A stretch of 46,941 bases of DNA from Catenovulum agarivorans YM01 (GCF_000281085.1 NZ_JH767526.1:1-46941), one strand, 5' to 3'. Counted from the first letter of the stretch, positions 25,303-33,711 are shown. The notes: generated by a model not told the origin, from the sequence alone. Made by a program: numbers and translations.

Positions 25303-27351
25303 ATGACGGATTTGTTAAAAATTGGTTCTTCCGCTTTGTTGGGTAATCAAAACCAACTAGCGACAACCAGTAACAATATTGCGAATATGAATACGCCGGG
25401 GTATACCCGCCAGCGTACCGAATATGCTAATTATGTAGAGTGGGGCCTTGGTCGCCCACAAGTTATCCGCATGTTTGACCGTTATGCAATAGACCAATAT
25501 CGCCGCGACACCACAGAAAACGCTCGCTTAGAAACCTATTCTGAAAATACCAGTGTGCTGGATAACCTTTTCTCAGATCAAACTGTTAGCATTGCTAAAG
25601 GCCTTGAAGGTGTATTTCAGCGTTTGCACGAAGCGAACGACGAGCCAACTTCATTAACCCCTCGCCAATTGGTGATCTCTGATTCCAACGCTTTGGTAAG
25701 CCGCATGCAAAGTTTGACTGACAGGGTATTAGAGCAAGAAGACATTGTTAATGATGAAATTAAACTTGAGCTCAGCGAAACCAATTCACTGATTCAAGGT
25801 TTATATCAACTCAATGAAAAAATAGTTGCCTCAAAACAATCGTCAGTAAATGGCCAGTCTGCACCTGAGTTACTAGATGAACGCAACGAAGTTATTCGCC
25901 GCCTTGCCGAAAAAGTAAATATTCAAACTTTAGAAGCAGATACAGGCGCGATTTATGTTAATACCCAAGGTGGTCAATCGCTGGTAACTAATGCAAACTA
26001 TTTTCAATTTAAAGCTGTATCTGGCGATCCAGACCCAAATCGTACTGAAATTCAAACCTACATAAATAATAACCCAAATGCGGTCAAAGATTTCCGTACA
26101 GATAACTTGGGTGGCTCAATTGGTGGTTTGGTCGATTACAGAACAACAGTTTTAGATGAAGCGATTAATTCGCTTGGTCAATTGGCGATTGCTTTTTCTG
26201 ATGCGATGAATCAGCAAAACAAAAAAGGTGTTGATTTAGACGGTCAATTAGGGAGTGATATTTTCACTATACCTAGTACGCAAGCTTTGGGTTACGATGA
26301 CAACAGTAGTGCGAATCACTATGTGGAAGTTCGAATCGAAGAAGGTTTGGGTGATGAAGTCACCAACTTTGATTATCAAATAACCTTTACTTCTGCGACT
26401 GAATACACAATTCAAGCATACAAACAAGGTGAAACAATCGGTTCACAAAGTGGCCCATTTACTATTCCTGCGAGCACAGCTGATTATCAAGGTAGCGCAG
26501 ATGGGTTACCTGATGGTTTAGAATTAAGATTTTCACCAGACACAGCTTTTGTTGCAGGCGATAGCTTTTTAGCTCGTCCTACTCGTTTGGCTGGTGTGCA
26601 AATTGAAATGAATTTAAATCGTCCAGAACAGCTGGCATTAGCATCACCAATAAAAGTTGAAAACCCGATCACTAATATCGGCAACGGCACAATAAAGCTG
26701 CAAGATATAACCTCTACTGATACGGATAACTCGACGCTGAATATGAGTGCTTTTGACGCAGCTAATGCGTTAGATGCAGATGCGCCAGCGAAAGTGGTTT
26801 ATACCTTAACTGGTGAATACGAAGTTCAAGACAGCACGGGTGCTGTTATTGGTACGGTTGCTTCTGGCGACAATATTATGGCGCAGTTGCAAGCAGCTGG
26901 TACTTGGCCAACAGCAACGCATGGTGATGATTACCCAGGCTATGAAATTAGTGTTTCAGGCCAGCCGCAAGCGGGTGATGAATTTAATATTAGTTTTAAT
27001 TCAGATGCGCTGGACGATAATTTTAACGGCCAGAAATTAACTGATTTACAATCAGACGATACCATGCGCCGTAATATTGCTGGGACAGGCAATAATACCC
27101 TGACTTTTACCGAAGCATATTCCAATTTAATTGGTTTTGTTGGTGATACTGCCAATCGAGCGCAAATCGATTTAACGGCCAGTACAACTATGCTTGAGCA
27201 GTCGGAGCAGCGGGTGGCGGATATGTCTGGTGTGAATTTGGATGAAGAAGCAGCTGATTTGGTTCGATACGAGCAGGCGTATAACGCAGCTGCTAGAATC
27301 ATTACAGTATCAAACACTTTGTTTGACTCTTTGCTACAAGCAGTGAGGTAA
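25303..27351 (+). CDS. flgK: FlgK, hook-filament junction protein (HAP1)
   Basis: A 682-residue hook-associated protein, longer than Salmonella FlgK (553), the excess being in the surface-exposed middle region (about 330-570). The N-terminus has ALLGNQNQLATTSNNIANMNTPGYTRQR, and the C-terminus ends SGVNLDEEAADLVRYEQAYNAAARIITVSNTLFDSLL (both outlined), as in all FlgK. It is exported with FlgN help and forms the first junction zone between hook and filament. It lies four bases from flgL and is expected to be a late, FliA-dependent gene. Confidence 0.96.
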   Translation: MTDLLKIGSSALLGNQNQLATTSNNIANMNTPGYTRQRTEYANYVEWGLGRPQVIRMFDRYAIDQYRRDTTENARLETYSENTSVLDNLFSDQTVSIAKGLEGVFQRLHEANDEPTSLTPRQLVISDSNALVSRMQSLTDRVLEQEDIVNDEIKLELSETNSLIQGLYQLNEKIVASKQSSVNGQSAPELLDERNEVIRRLAEKVNIQTLEADTGAIYVNTQGGQSLVTNANYFQFKAVSGDPDPNRTEIQTYINNNPNAVKDFRTDNLGGSIGGLVDYRTTVLDEAINSLGQLAIAFSDAMNQQNKKGVDLDGQLGSDIFTIPSTQALGYDDNSSANHYVEVRIEEGLGDEVTNFDYQITFTSATEYTIQAYKQGETIGSQSGPFTIPASTADYQGSADGLPDGLELRFSPDTAFVAGDSFLARPTRLAGVQIEMNLNRPEQLALASPIKVENPITNIGNGTIKLQDITSTDTDNSTLNMSAFDAANALDADAPAKVVYTLTGEYEVQDSTGAVIGTVASGDNIMAQLQAAGTWPTATHGDDYPGYEISVSGQPQAGDEFNISFNSDALDDNFNGQKLTDLQSDDTMRRNIAGTGNNTLTFTEAYSNLIGFVGDTANRAQIDLTASTTMLEQSEQRVADMSGVNLDEEAADLVRYEQAYNAAARIITVSNTLFDSLLQAVR

Positions 27352-27354
27352 TGT

Positions 27355-28581
27355 ATGCGATTAACCACTAATCTTATTTATGATCGCAGTTTACAAGGTA
27401 TTTTGGAAACGCAAAAAAAACTTGTACGCGCAAATGATGTATTAACTAAACAGACGAATATTTTAAAGCCGTCTGACGATCCAACTGGTGCAACTAAAGT
27501 TGTTCGTTTTGATGAAGATTTAGCGCGGCTGGAGCAGTTTGGTAAAAATACCATTCATCTAAAAAATCAATTAAGTACTCAAGAAACCGCGTTGACTGGT
27601 ATCAATACTGCGTTAACACGTGCGCATACTTTAGCAATCCAATCGGGTAACGGGGCGCATGATTATACCGACAGACGCGCATTGGCGGTTGAGCTTGAAT
27701 TAATTAAAGGTGAAATCGCCGACTTGATGAATTCGAAAAATTCACAAGGTGATTATATTTTTGCTGGGGCAAAATCTTCACAAACACCTTTTGTGCAAGA
27801 CAGCAGCGGTAGTTATGTGTATCAAGGTGATGAAAACGTCAAGAAAGTACAAATTTCTGAAACACTCAAAGTTGAATCTGGTATTCCTGGATCTGGCTTT
27901 TCGATTTTTGAAGACACAGCTGCACGTAATGGTGTAACAATTGCGGGTACATCAACTGCAAGTGCTAGCTACCGACTCGACAATGGTGATAGTTTTGATA
28001 ACTTTCACAAACAAAACTATCTAAAAATTCCACCGAGTCCAGCTGGCTCTAACGACTATAGTGTGGTGTTTGGTGCAGGCACTTATCAGGTACAAGATAG
28101 TGGCGGTACAGTGTTAGATTCAGGTAATTTTACCGCTGGTGAGCCAGTCAAATTCAAAGGGCTTGAGTTTAATGTCAATGGCACACCTACAGCGGGTCAA
28201 CAAATTGATTTTACCTTAAATGATCCGGCTAAAAGCAATATTCTCAATTCTTTAGATGAGTTAATCTCAAGGTTACAAAATGATCAGACGGGTGGCGATG
28301 GGCTCAATGACATTATTCAAAAAACTTTGTTTTCAATTAATCAGTCGCAAGAAAATATAGGTTTTGCCCGCTCTGAAATTGGTGGCCGTATCAATGTAAT
28401 TGATAGTGTTGACATGTCTAACCAAGATTTGGAAATAAATGTCAAAGAGGCCAAAGCAAAAGTATCGGAAGCTGACTTTGCTGAGGCAGTCACAGAATTA
28501 CAAAAACAAGAAACAGCTTATCAAGTCTCTAATACCACTTTTGGCCGCATAACCGGCTTGTCGTTATTTAACTTCTTGTAA
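27355..28581 (+). CDS. flgL: FlgL, hook-filament junction protein (HAP3)
   Basis: A 408-residue flagellin-like junction protein. The N-terminus MRLTTNLIYDRSLQGILETQKKL and DVLTKQTNILKPSDDPTGATKV are typical FlgL, with a C-terminal ADFAEAVTELQKQETAYQVSNTTFGRITGLSLFNFL (outlined). The middle region (about 180-300) is an inserted beta-rich domain whose YQVQDSGGTVLDSGNF block resembles the YEVQDSTGAVIGTVASG segment of FlgK, suggesting a shared surface-domain module. It forms the second junction layer between FlgK and flagellin. Confidence 0.95.
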   Translation: MRLTTNLIYDRSLQGILETQKKLVRANDVLTKQTNILKPSDDPTGATKVVRFDEDLARLEQFGKNTIHLKNQLSTQETALTGINTALTRAHTLAIQSGNGAHDYTDRRALAVELELIKGEIADLMNSKNSQGDYIFAGAKSSQTPFVQDSSGSYVYQGDENVKKVQISETLKVESGIPGSGFSIFEDTAARNGVTIAGTSTASASYRLDNGDSFDNFHKQNYLKIPPSPAGSNDYSVVFGAGTYQVQDSGGTVLDSGNFTAGEPVKFKGLEFNVNGTPTAGQQIDFTLNDPAKSNILNSLDELISRLQNDQTGGDGLNDIIQKTLFSINQSQENIGFARSEIGGRINVIDSVDMSNQDLEINVKEAKAKVSEADFAEAVTELQKQETAYQVSNTTFGRITGLSLFNFL

Positions 28582-28607
28582 TTTTTCTTTAGAAATTTTT
28601 GCTAGTC

Positions 28608-28629
28608 AAACCCGCTTCGGCGGGTTTTT
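28608..28629 (+). terminator. Intrinsic terminator after flgKL
   Basis: AAACCCGC-TTCG-GCGGGTTT is an 8-bp stem with a stable TTCG tetraloop followed by T's, 26 bases after the flgL stop. Confidence 0.95.
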
Positions 28630-28686
28630 GCATTTCTGCGTTCAAACTTTCGCCTTTAGCTGCAAAGTGGCTAGGTTAGATTTTAA

Positions 28687-28736
28687 CTAAAGTTTTATTT
28701 TAATGTCCGACTCGGCAGGTCTTAATAAAACTTTAG
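28687..28736. repeat. 13-bp perfect inverted repeat upstream of flagellin 1
   Basis: CTAAAGTTTTATT (28687-28699) and AATAAAACTTTAG (28724-28736) are exact inverted repeats around a 24-base loop. It sits between the flgL terminator and the flagellin 1 promoter, so it is unlikely to terminate flgL. It could be an operator or a leftover repeat. The rest of the 347-base gap holds the terminator, the FliA site and the flagellin leader. Confidence 0.55.
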
Positions 28737-28780
28737 AGTCTAATTCATTAATTTATAAGCATAAATTTTAATATTTTCTC

Positions 28781-28807
28781 TAAAGAGTCAGTTTTTCTCA
28801 CCGATAT
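28781..28807 (+). promoter_or_regulatory. Sigma-28 promoter for flagellin 1
   Basis: TAAAGAGT-N11-ACCGATAT matches the FliA consensus well. The start lies near 28814, leaving a leader of about 115 bases that contains small hairpins (ATACAA/TTGTAT; ACAAATTG/CAATTTGT at 28848-28868) before the TAGGAGAGAG ribosome-binding site. Confidence 0.88.
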
Positions 28808-28928
28808 ATAAAGTGTCAAAGGAAGGCAAATACAAAAGCTTGTATAAACAAATTGATTGGCAATTTGTGGTTCTGGTTTTGTTAAAACAACAAGGTACAA
28901 AAACTATCTATAGTAGGAGAGAGTAATT

Positions 28929-29753
28929 ATGTCTATGTTTGTAAATACAAATATTTCGTCGTTGAATGCCCAACGTCAATTGTTTAACTCGGGTAATTCG
29001 CTGAATGTTGCGTTTGAACGCTTGTCATCTGGTTTTCGTATTAACCGTGCATCAGACGATGCTGCAGGTTTACAAATTACCGACCGAATGACCACTCAGG
29101 TACAAGGTTTACAGCAAGCTGTGCGAAACGCGAATGATGCAATTTCACTGACACAAACAGCTGAAGGTGCAATGCAAGAAATCACTACCTCGTTGCAACG
29201 TATTCGCCAATTGGCGGTGCAATCGCAAAATGGTATCAACACTTCATCTGACCGATTAGCGTTACAAAAAGAAGTATCCGCATTAAAAACAGAAATTAGT
29301 CGAATCGGCCAAACCACTCAGTTTGCTGGTGTTGAACTATTAACTGGTACTTATTCTGCGGCATTTTTGGTCGGTGCAAATGGTGGGCAAACGATATCAG
29401 TTAATCTGTCGAGAACAGGTGGTTATGGTGCGTCAGGATTGGGAGTAGGTACCTTGTCGGTTCAAACCGAAAATGATGCATCTGCGGCATTAACTGCAAT
29501 CGATGCTGCAATATCTACTATTGGCTCTGCACGGGCTGATCTTGGTGCGCTGCAAAATCGTTTCCAGTCGACTATTCGAAACTTAAGCAACATTATTGAA
29601 AACGTATCGGGCGCTCGATCTCGAATCAAAGACACTGACTTTGCTACCGAAACGGCAGAGTTAACTAAAAACCAAATTTTACAACAAGCAAGCACTACAG
29701 TGTTGAGCCAAGCGAATCAGCGACCTCAATCTGCCTTGTCATTGTTGGGTTAA
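28929..29753 (+). CDS. fliC: Flagellin 1
   Basis: A 274-residue flagellin, the filament subunit. It has the conserved D0/D1 N-terminal region ([35 protein letters not shown]) and C-terminal region ([34 protein letters not shown]). The short length means it lacks the large D2/D3 surface domains of Salmonella FliC, like polar flagellins of Vibrio and Alteromonadales. It is the first of three tandem genes and has its own FliA promoter. Distinguishing residues versus its sisters are TTQVQGLQQ and QTENDAS. Confidence 0.97.
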   Translation: MSMFVNTNISSLNAQRQLFNSGNSLNVAFERLSSGFRINRASDDAAGLQITDRMTTQVQGLQQAVRNANDAISLTQTAEGAMQEITTSLQRIRQLAVQSQNGINTSSDRLALQKEVSALKTEISRIGQTTQFAGVELLTGTYSAAFLVGANGGQTISVNLSRTGGYGASGLGVGTLSVQTENDASAALTAIDAAISTIGSARADLGALQNRFQSTIRNLSNIIENVSGARSRIKDTDFATETAELTKNQILQQASTTVLSQANQRPQSALSLLG

Positions 29754-29826
29754 TAATTTAATGGCTAAATTAATGCGAATATTTATTCGTGCTAAACAAA
29801 TACATCTGTAATTCACGAGTGGATTT

Positions 29827-29858
29827 GCGTTTTGCTCTTTGTTTTGAGAGTAAAACGC
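29827..29858. terminator. Hairpin after flagellin 1
   Basis: GCGTTTTGCTCT (29827-29838) pairs with AGAGTAAAACGC (29847-29858) through 12 pairs including one G-U, with an eight-base loop. No T-tract follows, so it may be an mRNA-stabilising 3' hairpin rather than a terminator. A smaller CGAATA-TT-TATTCG hairpin lies at 29776-29789. Confidence 0.5.
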
Positions 29859-29967
29859 TACAGGGTGCTTTAAATACATATTTGTGATTGAGATGTTTTG
29901 TCGACATCGTTCAAGCACATGTATGTCAACCAGTTCGCGCACTCTCTCCTAACTTGTGTAGCGACTT

Positions 29968-29994
29968 GCTGGGGAAGTATTTCCCCAGCTGTTT
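29968..29994 (+). terminator. Intrinsic terminator downstream of flagellin 1
   Basis: GCTGGGGAA-GTAT-TTCCCCAGC forms a perfect 9-bp stem followed by TGTTTTGC. It lies about 215 bases after the flagellin 1 stop, giving a long 3' untranslated region. The rest of the 520-base gap to flagellin 2 is A+T-rich, with no gene seen and the FliA site near its end. Confidence 0.75.
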
Positions 29995-30143
29995 TGCTAT
30001 TCATATCATATTCTTGCAACTGTTCAGTTGATCTTTTCGAATAAAATATTAAATAAAACAAAGTTCATTTAATTATTAATTTAATTCTTATATTATTTTT
30101 ATTTAGATTGGTTAAATATATCAAAAAATGTTCAAATAATTTC

Positions 30144-30170
30144 TAAAGAGACTTTCTTAAATGCCGATAT
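30144..30170 (+). promoter_or_regulatory. Sigma-28 promoter for flagellin 2
   Basis: TAAAGAGA-N11-GCCGATAT matches the FliA consensus in all but three positions. The predicted start is near 30177, about 97 bases before the ATG at 30274. Confidence 0.9.
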
Positions 30171-30273
30171 AAAAAATGAAGAAGAGTAAAGTTTTATTAT
30201 TTTACCCTTTATAAGTAAATTGTAGGCATTTGCCTTCATTTGTTGAACATTTAATTGCATAGGAGTGAGTACT

Positions 30274-31098
30274 ATGAGTATGTTCGTAAATACTAATGTG
30301 TCCTCATTAAATGCTCAGCGCCAGTTATTTAATTCTGGCTCTGCGCTGAACGTTTCATTTGAACGTTTGTCGTCTGGTTTCCGCATTAACCGTGCGTCAG
30401 ACGATGCTGCTGGTTTGCAAATTACCGATCGTATGTCTAGCCAAATTCAAGGTTTGAATCAAGCGGTACGTAATGCAAACGATGCTATTTCTTTAACTCA
30501 AACTGCTGAAGGTGCAATGCAAGAAATTACTTCTTCATTGCAACGTATTCGCCAGTTAGCTGTTCAGTCACAAAATGGTATTAATACTTCAGCTGACCGA
30601 ACTGCTTTACAAAAAGAAGTTTCAGCACTAAAAACTGAGATCAGCCGTATCGGCCAAACTACTCAGTTTGCCGGTGTTGAACTTTTGACTGGTAGTTATT
30701 CAGCCGCTTTCTTGGTTGGCGCAAATGGCGGTCAAACCATTTCTGTGAATTTATCTCGTAGTGGTGGTTATGGTGCATCAGGTTTAAGTATTGGTAGTTT
30801 GTCAGTTGCGACAGCTGCTGATGCTTCTGCAGCTTTAACTTCAATTGATGCGGCAATTTCTACTATTGGTGGTGCGCGAGCGGACTTGGGTGCGTTACAA
30901 AATCGTTTCCAATCTACCATTCGTAACTTAAGTAACATTGTTGAAAATGTTTCTGGTGCACGTTCTCGTATCAAAGATACAGATTTTGCGACTGAAACTG
31001 CTGAGTTAACGCGTAACCAGATTATTCAGCAAGCAAGTACTACTATCTTAAGTCAGGCAAACCAAAGACCTCAATCGGCTTTATCGCTATTGGGTTAA
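30274..31098 (+). CDS. fliC: Flagellin 2
   Basis: A 274-residue flagellin nearly identical in its D0/D1 ends to the genes on each side ([29 protein letters not shown]). It differs mainly in the central segment ([19 protein letters not shown]) and carries TRNQIIQ where flagellin 1 has TKNQILQ. ATG 30274 is chosen because AGGAG lies just upstream; a GTG at 30265 would add three residues absent from the sister proteins. It has its own FliA promoter and a structured 3' untranslated region. Confidence 0.97.
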   Translation: MSMFVNTNVSSLNAQRQLFNSGSALNVSFERLSSGFRINRASDDAAGLQITDRMSSQIQGLNQAVRNANDAISLTQTAEGAMQEITSSLQRIRQLAVQSQNGINTSADRTALQKEVSALKTEISRIGQTTQFAGVELLTGSYSAAFLVGANGGQTISVNLSRSGGYGASGLSIGSLSVATAADASAALTSIDAAISTIGGARADLGALQNRFQSTIRNLSNIVENVSGARSRIKDTDFATETAELTRNQIIQQASTTILSQANQRPQSALSLLG

Positions 31099-31122
31099 TT
31101 ATTGACTTAAGCTCTGCTTCCG

Positions 31123-31175
31123 CCCGTTTGGGAATAGCCAGGAGGTAGTGCGACGGGTTTTTCAGGCCAAACGGG
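31123..31175 (+). other. Structured element in the flagellin 2 3' UTR
   Basis: CCCGTTTGG (31123-31131) and CCAAACGGG (31167-31175) form a perfect 9-bp stem enclosing AATAGCCAGGAGGTAGTG (31133-31150) and CGACGGGTT. The motif GCCAGGAGGTAGTG recurs as its exact reverse complement at 32565-32578 beyond flagellin 3. A GTGAGT-TGT-ACTCAC hairpin follows at 31175-31189. Confidence 0.6.
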
Positions 31176-31192
31176 TGAGTTGTACTCACTCC

Positions 31193-31233
31193 AATAAGGG
31201 CCGAGGAGTGGTAAATCTCGGCTCTTATTTTTG
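31193..31233 (+). terminator. Intrinsic terminator of flagellin 2
   Basis: AATAAGGGCCGAG and CTCGGCTCTTATT form a 13-bp stem (one G-U) with an 11-base loop and a TTTTTG tail. It ends a transcript with a 100-base structured 3' region. Confidence 0.87.
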
Positions 31234-31353
31234 CCTTTAGAACTTTTTTGCACTTTTTTCCTCTAAAAACGGAAATTTTTTTAGGCGGGCAGTGTAGTTG
31301 TAGAGCTAGTTAAATCAATAGGTTATAGCCTATTTGCCGATCAAAGTTGTGAG

Positions 31354-31376
31354 GTTTTGCCGCAAAACGGCAAAAC
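31354..31376. promoter_or_regulatory. Perfect 9-bp inverted repeat upstream of the flagellin 3 promoter
   Basis: GTTTTGCCG-CAAAA-CGGCAAAAC lies 28 bases before the FliA -35 element of flagellin 3. It could be an operator or a back-up terminator (TTTCCC follows). No other gene is seen in the 400-base gap, which otherwise holds the flagellin 2 3' structures and terminator. Confidence 0.5.
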
Positions 31377-31404
31377 TTTCCCTCATTATTTTGCTGCCAG
31401 TCTA

Positions 31405-31431
31405 TAAAGATTGTCGCGGCCTCTCCGATAT
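31405..31431 (+). promoter_or_regulatory. Sigma-28 promoter for flagellin 3
   Basis: TAAAGATT-N11-TCCGATAT fits the FliA consensus. It and the flagellin 1 promoter are followed by the same initial transcribed sequence AAGTGTCA. The start is near 31438, 60 bases before the ATG. Confidence 0.87.
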
Positions 31432-31498
31432 ATTAAGTGTCAGCGGATGATAACAACAAAAATAAGGCACTTAATAAACTCAGTTAGGAGAGACCAAA

Positions 31499-32326
31499 AT
31501 GTCAATGTTCGTAAATACAAATGTTTCATCATTAAATGCACAACGTCAGTTATTTAACTCAAACTTAGGTTTAAATACTGCTTTTGAAAGATTATCTTCA
31601 GGTTTTCGTATCAACCGCGCGTCAGACGATGCTGCTGGTTTACAAATTACTGACCGTATGACGACTCAAATTGAGGGTCTTAACCAAGCGGTACGTAATG
31701 CCAACGATGCGATTTCGTTAACGCAAACGGCTGAAGGTGCAATGCAAGAAATTACCACTGCATTACAACGTATTCGTCAATTATCTATTCAAGCACAAAA
31801 TGGTATCAACAGCTCGTCTGACCGTTTAGCACTGCAAAAAGAAGTGTCGGCACTTAAAACTGAAATCAGCCGTATTGGCTCAACTACGCAATTTGCCGGT
31901 GTTGAGTTGTTAACCGGGGCTTACTCAGCGGCATTCTTAGTTGGCGCAAATGGTGGGCAATCTATTTCAGTAAATATGTCGCGTAGCGGTGGCTTTGGTG
32001 CTTCAGGCTTAGGTATCGGAAGTTTGTCAGTCCAAACAGAAAGAGACGCTTCTGCCGCATTAACCGCAATCGACACTGCAATTTCTACTATCGGTGCCGC
32101 TCGTGCTGACTTAGGTGCGCTGCAAAATCGCTTTCAGTCAACTATTCGTAACTTAAGCAATGTTGCGGAAAACGTTTCGGCTGCACGCTCACGTATCCGT
32201 GATACTGACTTTGCAACAGAAACAGCTTCATTAACTAAAAACCAAATTTTACAGCAAGCAAGTACAACTGTACTAAGCCAAGCAAATCAAAGACCACAAT
32301 CAGCATTATCTTTATTAGGTGGTTAA
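31499..32326 (+). CDS. fliC: Flagellin 3
   Basis: A 275-residue flagellin, the most divergent of the three: SNLGLNTAFERLSS near the start, [57 protein letters not shown], and an extra terminal glycine (SLLGG). The D0/D1 framework is intact, so it should polymerise with the other two. It has its own FliA promoter and a TTAGGAGAGACC ribosome-binding region. The gene is flanked by inverted copies of a structured motif. Confidence 0.97.
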   Translation: MSMFVNTNVSSLNAQRQLFNSNLGLNTAFERLSSGFRINRASDDAAGLQITDRMTTQIEGLNQAVRNANDAISLTQTAEGAMQEITTALQRIRQLSIQAQNGINSSSDRLALQKEVSALKTEISRIGSTTQFAGVELLTGAYSAAFLVGANGGQSISVNMSRSGGFGASGLGIGSLSVQTERDASAALTAIDTAISTIGAARADLGALQNRFQSTIRNLSNVAENVSAARSRIRDTDFATETASLTKNQILQQASTTVLSQANQRPQSALSLLGG

Positions 32327-32527
32327 GCAGAATAACAACTCATTTTGGTTGTTTATTAAGTGACTGGACATGGATGTTCAATTTAAAAACCGATTAAACT
32401 AATGTGTGAGATCTTTTGGCAAGCATATTGCTTTAATCATTTTAGCAAATACAATTTGCGACCAAATGCATTAGTTAGACAATTATTTGACGGAAACCCC
32501 TCTTTCCTGATTGTTTAACTTGCGCAT

Positions 32528-32616
32528 ACCAACTGACAGGAATAGTGGCTAACACCTCAACCCTCACTACCTCCTGGCGCTATTTCTGTTAGTTGGTTGG
32601 TTTTTCCTTTGTTTGA
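32528..32616 (+). terminator. Long hairpin with T-tail after flagellin 3
   Basis: ACCAACTGACAGGAATAG (32529-32546) pairs with CTATTTCTGTTAGTTGGT (about 32581-32598) with three mismatches or wobbles, and the sequence then reads TGGTTTTTCC. The loop holds CACTACCTCCTGGC (32565-32578), the exact complement of a motif after flagellin 2. It probably terminates the flagellin 3 transcript. The remaining 344-base gap holds nothing else I can name. Confidence 0.65.
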
Positions 32617-32670
32617 TCGATTCAAATAAAACAAACTAAAACGGTTTTAATTAAACCCTTGTTGGTTTAG

Positions 32671-33711
32671 CTAATCTGCTGAAGGTATCTTAAGTGCCAA
32701 TTTAGCTTGAATATTTTCTATTTCTTCATATTTTTCTGCGGCTAATCTTTGTGCTTGATTAAGCTCATGCGCCGTCAGTCTATGTTGAATATCCATCATA
32801 GCCGCTTTTGCTTCTGATACACCATAAACGTTAGCTAACGACATCCAGACATAACTATGAATGATAGATTTTGGCAGGCCTTCACCTTTAATGAACATCA
32901 TGCCTAAATAAAACATGGCTTTACCATGTGACGCCATAGCCGCACGTCTAAACCATTTAGCCGCATGAATATAATCTGCATGTTTAGCGTAATATACACC
33001 TGTGGAAAACAATTTTTGTACGTCGACAGGTTCAGGTTCAGTGTGACTTTTTTGCTGTAGTAAGTCGCTGACAACTTGAGTTAATTGATTCAATTGGGCT
33101 GCCAAAGAATCTAGGCTGTTCATGAGTTGCTGATTAACATGCTCGGGTTGCTCTTTGGAGTTAGCCGAAACAGGACTAGATTTTTCGCTTTGATGCTGGG
33201 CAAGTTTATCCATAGTGCGAGTTGACGGTGAAACACTATTATCATTAGCAGTGTCTGGCTGTATGTTCAACTCAAGTTCATCTTCTGCTAGCTCAATATC
33301 GTCTAGCTCTATGTCTTGCAATTCAACTTGCTCAATACTTGCCTCGTCAAGCGAGAAGTCACTAAGTGATTCATCACCCGAGGTTGAATCAGTCAAATTA
33401 TCTTGGAGCAACTCGTCTTCATCTATTAAGAGATTATCATTGATTAATTGTGCGTCGTCTAGCGATAATTCTGCTGCGTCATCCTGAGTATCTGCGTGCA
33501 AATTATCTAGTAAATCATCGTCGAGAATTTCATCCAGCTCATCTAATACAAGGTCATCATCTGATTCTAGCTGCTGATCTTTGTCTTGATGTTTTACAAA
33601 AGATAAATCTTCATCATCAAATATTTCAAGATCGGGTAATTCATCCCAGTTGTCTGGAACTAAGTCTGTGTCTAAGGATAATTCTTCTTCGGTTGATTTG
33701 TTTTTTTGCAT
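32671..33711 (-). CDS. Acidic Sel1-like-repeat protein, function unknown
   Basis: A 346-residue protein in two parts. Residues 1-160 are extremely rich in Asp, Glu and Leu with repeated motifs such as LDELDEILDDDLLD and VELQDIELDDIEL; this region is probably disordered. Residues 195-215 form a short coiled coil (LDSLAAQLNQLTQVVSDLLQQ). Residues 225-320 carry Sel1/TPR-like helical repeats: YYAKHADYIHAAKWFRRAAMASHGKAMFYLGMMFIKGEGLPKSIIHSYVWMSLA (outlined). There is no signal peptide or membrane helix. Sel1 repeats usually bind proteins. The acidic leader resembles those of polar-organisation and motility scaffolds in aquatic gammaproteobacteria, but that is only a guess from composition and its place next to the flagellins. 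It is transcribed alone, convergent with flagellin 3. Confidence 0.7.
   Translation of the reverse strand: MQKNKSTEEELSLDTDLVPDNWDELPDLEIFDDEDLSFVKHQDKDQQLESDDDLVLDELDEILDDDLLDNLHADTQDDAAELSLDDAQLINDNLLIDEDELLQDNLTDSTSGDESLSDFSLDEASIEQVELQDIELDDIELAEDELELNIQPDTANDNSVSPSTRTMDKLAQHQSEKSSPVSANSKEQPEHVNQQLMNSLDSLAAQLNQLTQVVSDLLQQKSHTEPEPVDVQKLFSTGVYYAKHADYIHAAKWFRRAAMASHGKAMFYLGMMFIKGEGLPKSIIHSYVWMSLANVYGVSEAKAAMMDIQHRLTAHELNQAQRLAAEKYEEIENIQAKLALKIPSAD

Noticed and set aside
29739-30061. Two short minus-strand reading frames of 63-67 codons after flagellin 1
   Set aside because: They lie over hairpins, the terminator and A+T-rich leader DNA, have no ribosome-binding site and show no protein-like pattern.
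28929-32326. Flagellin array as a recombination-based antigenic variation locus with silent cassettes
   Set aside because: All three genes are full length with promoters and ribosome-binding sites; there are no silent or truncated cassettes and no recombinase gene nearby.
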